Of a DNA stretch of 18,711 nucleotides, positions 16,186 through 18,711 are shown one piece after another. Below the pieces are notes generated by a model, which ran no database searches, had not been told where the DNA came from, and saw nothing but the letters and a program-made list of their open reading frames with translations. How positions within the stretch are numbered: position 1 is the stretch's first letter; each line of letters opens with the position of its first letter. The stretch comes from CBDULX01 sp965368175. Its GTDB lineage: Bacteria; Pseudomonadota; Gammaproteobacteria; SZUA-229. The stretch lies in NCBI GenBank assembly GCA_965368175.1, contig CBDULX010000036.1:1-18711 (forward strand), written 5' to 3'. A program made the position numbers and the translations under genes.

Positions 16186-16281
16186 TTTGCCACAGAGTCA
16201 CAGAGCGCACAGAGAAAACAGTCGTGGCTGTATTAGGGCGAACTTATAAAAACTCTGTGTTCTCTGTGCCTCTGTGGCAAA
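16186..16281. repeat. 96-bp MITE-like inverted repeat built from CACAGAG motifs
   Basis: The left arm, 16186-16214, reads TTTGCCACAGAG followed by two further CACAGAG units. The right arm, 16253-16281, is its reverse complement at 26 of 29 positions. A 38-bp centre separates them. Each arm carries CACAGAG three times or a close variant. Very similar inverted sequences, with the core CTCTGTGCCTCTGTGGC, occur dispersed in many bacterial genomes. It contains no ORF and could be a non-autonomous mobile element or a structured RNA or DNA element. No target-site duplication was identified. Confidence 0.75.
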
Positions 16282-16419
16282 TCATTTGATTTCAAGTTAG
16301 CGAAAGTCATCTTCAGGGTGTTTAAAGTCATTCAACCTGGAATTAATCAGAGGTTCCTCAGTAAATAGCTGAATAGCACGAGGATATGTACTAAAGTTGA
16401 ATTAACTATATGTTTTTAG

Positions 16420-16489
16420 ACAAATATCTACTTATATACAGGAGAAATTCCCGAAAATTGGGAATGCTGCCCTTAATAAGTATATTTGT
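16420..16489. repeat. Nested inverted repeat (70-nt potential stem-loop)
   Basis: The outer arms ACAAATATctACTTAT (16420-16435) and ATAAGTATATTTGT (16476-16489) pair over 14 bp with a 2-nt bulge. Between them an inner hairpin, ATTCCC (16447-16452) and GGGAAT (16460-16465), has a 7-nt loop. AGGAGA lies just before the inner hairpin, but no ORF follows it. A structured leader RNA for cysC or a small mobile repeat are both possible. Confidence 0.5.
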
Positions 16490-16528
16490 AGATTCTTTAA
16501 GTTACTGATAATAAAAAGACTGTAAGGA

Positions 16529-16553
16529 ATAACCGGGAACAGTTCCCGGTTAT
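16529..16553. promoter_or_regulatory. 25-bp palindrome ATAACCGGGAACaGTTCCCGGTTAT, operator-like
   Basis: Two perfect 12-bp arms flank one central base. This is the longest perfect palindrome seen in the window. It lies about 127 bp upstream of cysC. With a 3-nt loop it could also be an 11-bp RNA hairpin, but neither strand has a U-tract after it, which argues against a terminator. A binding site for a dimeric regulator of cysC is the simplest reading. Confidence 0.5.
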
Positions 16554-16559
16554 AGGACG

Positions 16560-16582
16560 AATACCCATTTTATGAGGGTATT
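16560..16582. repeat. Small hairpin AATACCC/GGGTATT
   Basis: Perfect 7-bp arms (16560-16566 and 16576-16582) surround a 9-nt loop, just after the 25-bp palindrome. No T-run follows. Its role is unclear; it may belong to the same leader structure. Confidence 0.35.
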
Positions 16583-16679
16583 TAGCATGTAGAATGAAGA
16601 TATTCATAAATAATCTGCATATTTAATGATTAAAAATCTGCAGATACATTTTTAAGTTGTTGATGGTACTAAAATAATT

Positions 16680-17345
16680 ATGAAAACATCTACCAATGTA
16701 GTCTGGAGCGATACGACTATAACCAAGGAAAGGCGTAATAAGTTAAATAAACAGGAATCTGCAGTTATCTGGTTTACCGGCTTATCCGGTTCGGGTAAAT
16801 CCACTATTGCCAATGTTCTTGAAGAATACCTCCATGATTTATCAATACGCACATATATACTGGATGGGGATAATGTTCGTCATGGCCTGAACGGCGATCT
16901 TGGTTTTAGCGAGGAGGACCGGGTAGAAAACGTACGTCGTATCGGTGAAGTTTCCAAGCTTTTTATTGATGCGGGTGTAATGGTATTAACCTCGTTTATC
17001 TCTCCATTCAAAAGCGATCGACGCTTTGTGCGTGATCTGGTGCCAGGTCGTGAATTTATAGAAATTTACGTCAAGTGTCCGCTGGAAGTGTGTGAACAGC
17101 GTGATGTTAAAGGCCTGTATGAACGCGCTCGTAAAGGGGAAATAAAGCACTTTACCGGAATTGATTCACCCTACGAAGAACCGGAAAATCCAGAGGTCAC
17201 TATAGATACTTCAAAGCTGTCTGTCGAGGAAGCGGTGGTGGAGATTACCAGATTTCTGGTTCATCACAATTATATTAAACTCCGGCGTCGAGATGATCTG
17301 TCCAAACTGTTACTGGCCAACTATGGCAAACCCAGCCCGGAATAG
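16680..17345 (+). CDS. cysC: CysC, adenylylsulfate (APS) kinase
   Basis: A 221-aa kinase that phosphorylates APS to PAPS, the donor for sulfate assimilation and for sulfotransferases. The P-loop GLSGSGKS is at 34-41, DGDNVRHGLNGDLGFS at 62-77, and FISPFKSDR carries S108, aligned with the E. coli phospho-acceptor Ser109. KGLYERARKGEIKHFTGIDSPYE is the APS-binding segment. The N-terminus (residues 1-26) and the tail after about residue 200 extend the kinase core slightly. No cysD, cysN, cysH or sulfotransferase gene is next to it; it is isolated between repeat-rich spacers. The ATG at 16680 follows no clear Shine-Dalgarno. Confidence 0.96.
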   Translation: MKTSTNVVWSDTTITKERRNKLNKQESAVIWFTGLSGSGKSTIANVLEEYLHDLSIRTYILDGDNVRHGLNGDLGFSEEDRVENVRRIGEVSKLFIDAGVMVLTSFISPFKSDRRFVRDLVPGREFIEIYVKCPLEVCEQRDVKGLYERARKGEIKHFTGIDSPYEEPENPEVTIDTSKLSVEEAVVEITRFLVHHNYIKLRRRDDLSKLLLANYGKPSPE

Positions 17346-17348
17346 AAA

Positions 17349-17432
17349 ACAAGTTGTAAGTTACAAGTTACAAGTTACAAGTCCTAAGACCTAAGACCTA
17401 AGACCTAAGACCTAAGACCTAAGACTTAAGTT
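17349..17432. repeat. Heptanucleotide tandem array, 12 units in one register
   Basis: Twelve consecutive 7-bp units: ACAAGTT, GTAAGTT, ACAAGTT twice, ACAAGTC, then CTAAGAC six times (17384-17425) and TTAAGTT. Every unit has AAG at positions 3-5, and the 7-bp phase is never broken even though the unit changes. It starts 4 bp after the cysC stop. It is a microsatellite-like array liable to copy-number change. Confidence 0.9.
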
Positions 17433-17441
17433 TTATGTTTA

Positions 17442-17469
17442 AACTTGCAACTTGCAACTTATAACTTTT
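17442..17469. repeat. Inverted heptad array, 4 units, facing the first array
   Basis: AACTTGC, AACTTGC, AACTTAT and AACTTTT are contiguous. On the minus strand they read as xxAAGTT, the same unit type as the first array, 9 bp away. The two arrays can therefore pair into a long hairpin between the convergent stops of cysC (17345) and the Dabb gene (17488), and may act as a bidirectional terminator. Confidence 0.8.
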
Positions 17470-17487
17470 AATCGTCTGTATCCGTGT

Positions 17488-17796
17488 TCATACCTGATAA
17501 TCTATAACTCTGCGTTCACAGCGAATGGCCTGAACAAAGTCTTTTAATTTAACATGTTCCGGATGAGGGTAATAAGCCTCCAGTGATTCCATAGTCTCAA
17601 ATTCTGAGTAGAGCACTACATCAACTTCTTCATCACTGCCTGTGATCGTTTTGTTTATACCAACTTCAAGCAGGCGCATGCCAGGAATAATGCCGTTCAG
17701 ATTTTCGAGTCGTTTTTTTAGCAATATGGCATTTTCATTTTTACTACGGCCATCGGCGTTTTCTTTGAGTTTCCAGAGTACTATATGTTTAATCAT
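17488..17796 (-). CDS. Dabb (stress-responsive A/B barrel) domain protein
   Basis: A 102-aa protein that is a single Dabb domain. MIKHIVLWKLKENADG at the N-terminus, GIIPGMRLLEVGINKT in the middle, and VVLYSEFETMESLEAYYPHPEHVKL followed by FVQAIRCERRVIDYQV at the end are the family pattern of a dimeric ferredoxin-like alpha+beta barrel. Plant members are stress-induced; a few members are enzymes, but bacterial stand-alone forms have no assigned function. The ATG at 17796 lacks an obvious Shine-Dalgarno. It converges on cysC and is divergent from cmoM across 113 bp. Confidence 0.9.
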   Translation of the reverse strand: MIKHIVLWKLKENADGRSKNENAILLKKRLENLNGIIPGMRLLEVGINKTITGSDEEVDVVLYSEFETMESLEAYYPHPEHVKLKDFVQAIRCERRVIDYQV

Positions 17797-17909
17797 GTGT
17801 ATTACTATGAGGTCATTAAAAAAGGGGGATTATGTTACTAATCAGGGTATTTTATTTTGATATCAGGATCAGGGCAATGTTATTCTTAAATTGATAGTTT
17901 TATCCTGTA

Positions 17910-18692
17910 ATGAGTGACAAAATAATGGATCGAAATTTTAATGACCTGGTGGGTCATTTTCAGAAAAATATTTACCAGACGCCGAAAGGGAAAATTCGTC
18001 TTGATATAATCTGGCGTGATCTTGTACTGGCTCTGCCGGCTATAGAAAACGGGAAAAAATTACGTATCCTGGATGCGGGTGCAGGTTTAGGATATATGGC
18101 CGGTATGCTGGCCGACTGTGGCCATGAACTGGTGTTGTGTGATGTGTCGGATGAGATTCTAAAACAGGCAGAGCAGCATTTAAGTCAGAATCACCCACAG
18201 GCAACGTATCGATTGATTAACAGCGCAGTGCAGGAACTGAAGGCACACATTAATGAGCAGTTTGACCTGGTGTTATTTCACGCGGTCCTGGAATGGCTGG
18301 CAGAACCCAGAGAGGCACTTGTCCAGCTGATGGATTTAATTAAGCCAGGCGGATATCTCTCATTAATGTTTTATAATAAACACAGTCTGGTATATCGGCA
18401 TTTATTGAATGCCAATTTTAAAGTGCTGTTGCATGGGGATCCCAGGGTAGGGGAACGTCTGGTACCAATATCCCCACTGGATCCGAAACAGGTTGAAAAC
18501 TGGTTAATGGATGAGAATGTGGAAATCGTCAGTAAATCAGGAGTGCGGGTGATATTCGATTATCTGAGTCATGCAGAGAAACAACGGATCAACATGGATG
18601 AGCTGATAGAGATGGAACGTCGTTATTCACTTATGCGACCCTATTCAGATCTTGCCAGATATCAGCATTTTATGATTAAACGAAGATCATAA
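17910..18692 (+). CDS. cmoM: CmoM, tRNA 5-carboxymethoxyuridine methyltransferase
   Basis: A 260-aa SAM-dependent methyltransferase matching E. coli CmoM (formerly SmtA) throughout. It methylates cmo5U34 to mcmo5U34 in certain tRNAs, helping wobble decoding. MDRNFNDL (from residue 6), HFQKNIYQTPKGKIRLDIIW (about 16-35), the SAM motif LDAGAGLGYMAG (about 54-65), VLFHAVLEWLAEPREAL, LSLMFYNKHSLVYRHLL and DLARYQHF are shared. The start may be ATG 17910 or ATG 17925; the second gives the family's usual MxDRNF N-terminus, and neither has a strong Shine-Dalgarno. It is followed by 19 bp of sequence before the window ends. Confidence 0.94.
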   Translation: MSDKIMDRNFNDLVGHFQKNIYQTPKGKIRLDIIWRDLVLALPAIENGKKLRILDAGAGLGYMAGMLADCGHELVLCDVSDEILKQAEQHLSQNHPQATYRLINSAVQELKAHINEQFDLVLFHAVLEWLAEPREALVQLMDLIKPGGYLSLMFYNKHSLVYRHLLNANFKVLLHGDPRVGERLVPISPLDPKQVENWLMDENVEIVSKSGVRVIFDYLSHAEKQRINMDELIEMERRYSLMRPYSDLARYQHFMIKRRS

Positions 18693-18711
18693 AGTCATGG
18701 TTTGTTACCGA

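Larger units (their letters stand above)
16064..16679. other. 616-bp repeat-rich spacer between msrA and cysC
   Basis: No coding frame here looks real. The stretch holds, left to right, a 96-bp CACAGAG inverted repeat, a nested stem-loop, a 25-bp palindrome and a small hairpin, each listed separately. Nothing is seen in about 16064-16180 or 16290-16410. The last 90 bp before cysC are very AT-rich, with no obvious Shine-Dalgarno. A weak plus-strand promoter-like pair is TTGTAG (16486-16491) and GATAAT (16507-16512), but its 15-bp spacing is short. Confidence 0.55.

Noticed and set aside
16529..16553. Rho-independent terminator for msrA or another transcript
   Set aside because: The stem is strong, but neither strand has a T-tract after it, and msrA ends over 450 bp upstream.
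16612..16642. Direct repeat AATCTGCA, two copies 23 bp apart before cysC
   Set aside because: Eight bases in AT-rich DNA can recur by chance, and no further copies or symmetry support an operator.
17349..17469. CRISPR array
   Set aside because: The units are 7 bp and contiguous with no spacers, and no cas genes are present. It is a tandem heptad repeat.

Overview
The window looks like chromosomal DNA of a gammaproteobacterium of moderate to low GC. HflD, NudJ, MnmA, MsbA, LpxK, YcaR (Trm112-like), KdsB, the fused RlmKL, Rsd/AlgQ, CmoM and a class I adenylate cyclase homologue are all families typical of Gammaproteobacteria. The order comEC-exbB-exbD-msbA-lpxK-ycaR-kdsB and the nudJ-mnmA-hflD cluster are familiar from that class. 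I cannot name the genus. No transposase, integrase, CRISPR array, tRNA or rRNA gene was recognised.

Left part (1-2220, leftward): an AT-rich gene running off the left edge. It reads as the first 625 residues of a class I adenylate cyclase (CyaA) homologue, but the acidic catalytic motif is gone. Its upstream region holds three palindromes, two of them the same 16-bp sequence 73 bp apart, and is bounded by a strong terminator.

Second part (2221-5272, leftward): a small DUF2892 membrane protein, then hflD, mnmA, nudJ and a DUF2062 membrane protein. The last four are closely spaced or overlapping and probably one operon (DUF2062-nudJ-mnmA-hflD).

Third part (5349-14592, rightward): comEC, an ExbB/ExbD proton-channel pair, msbA, lpxK, ycaR, kdsB and rlmKL, with junctions of 43 bp or less, several overlapping. 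It is mainly a lipid A/LPS supply operon: KdsB activates Kdo, LpxK makes lipid IVA, MsbA flips lipid A across the inner membrane. A bidirectional terminator separates it from the convergent rsd gene.

Right part (14624-18711): isolated genes with long, AT-rich, repeat-laden spacers: rsd (leftward), msrA, a stand-alone APS kinase cysC, a small Dabb-domain protein (leftward) and cmoM. The spacers hold an inverted repeat built from CACAGAG motifs, a nested stem-loop, a 25-bp operator-like palindrome and, between cysC and the Dabb gene, an array of 7-bp repeats whose unit changes without losing register.

The best leads for something undescribed are the adenylate cyclase homologue with a destroyed active site and its palindromic control region, and the heptad array. 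Most of the rest is ordinary housekeeping sequence.
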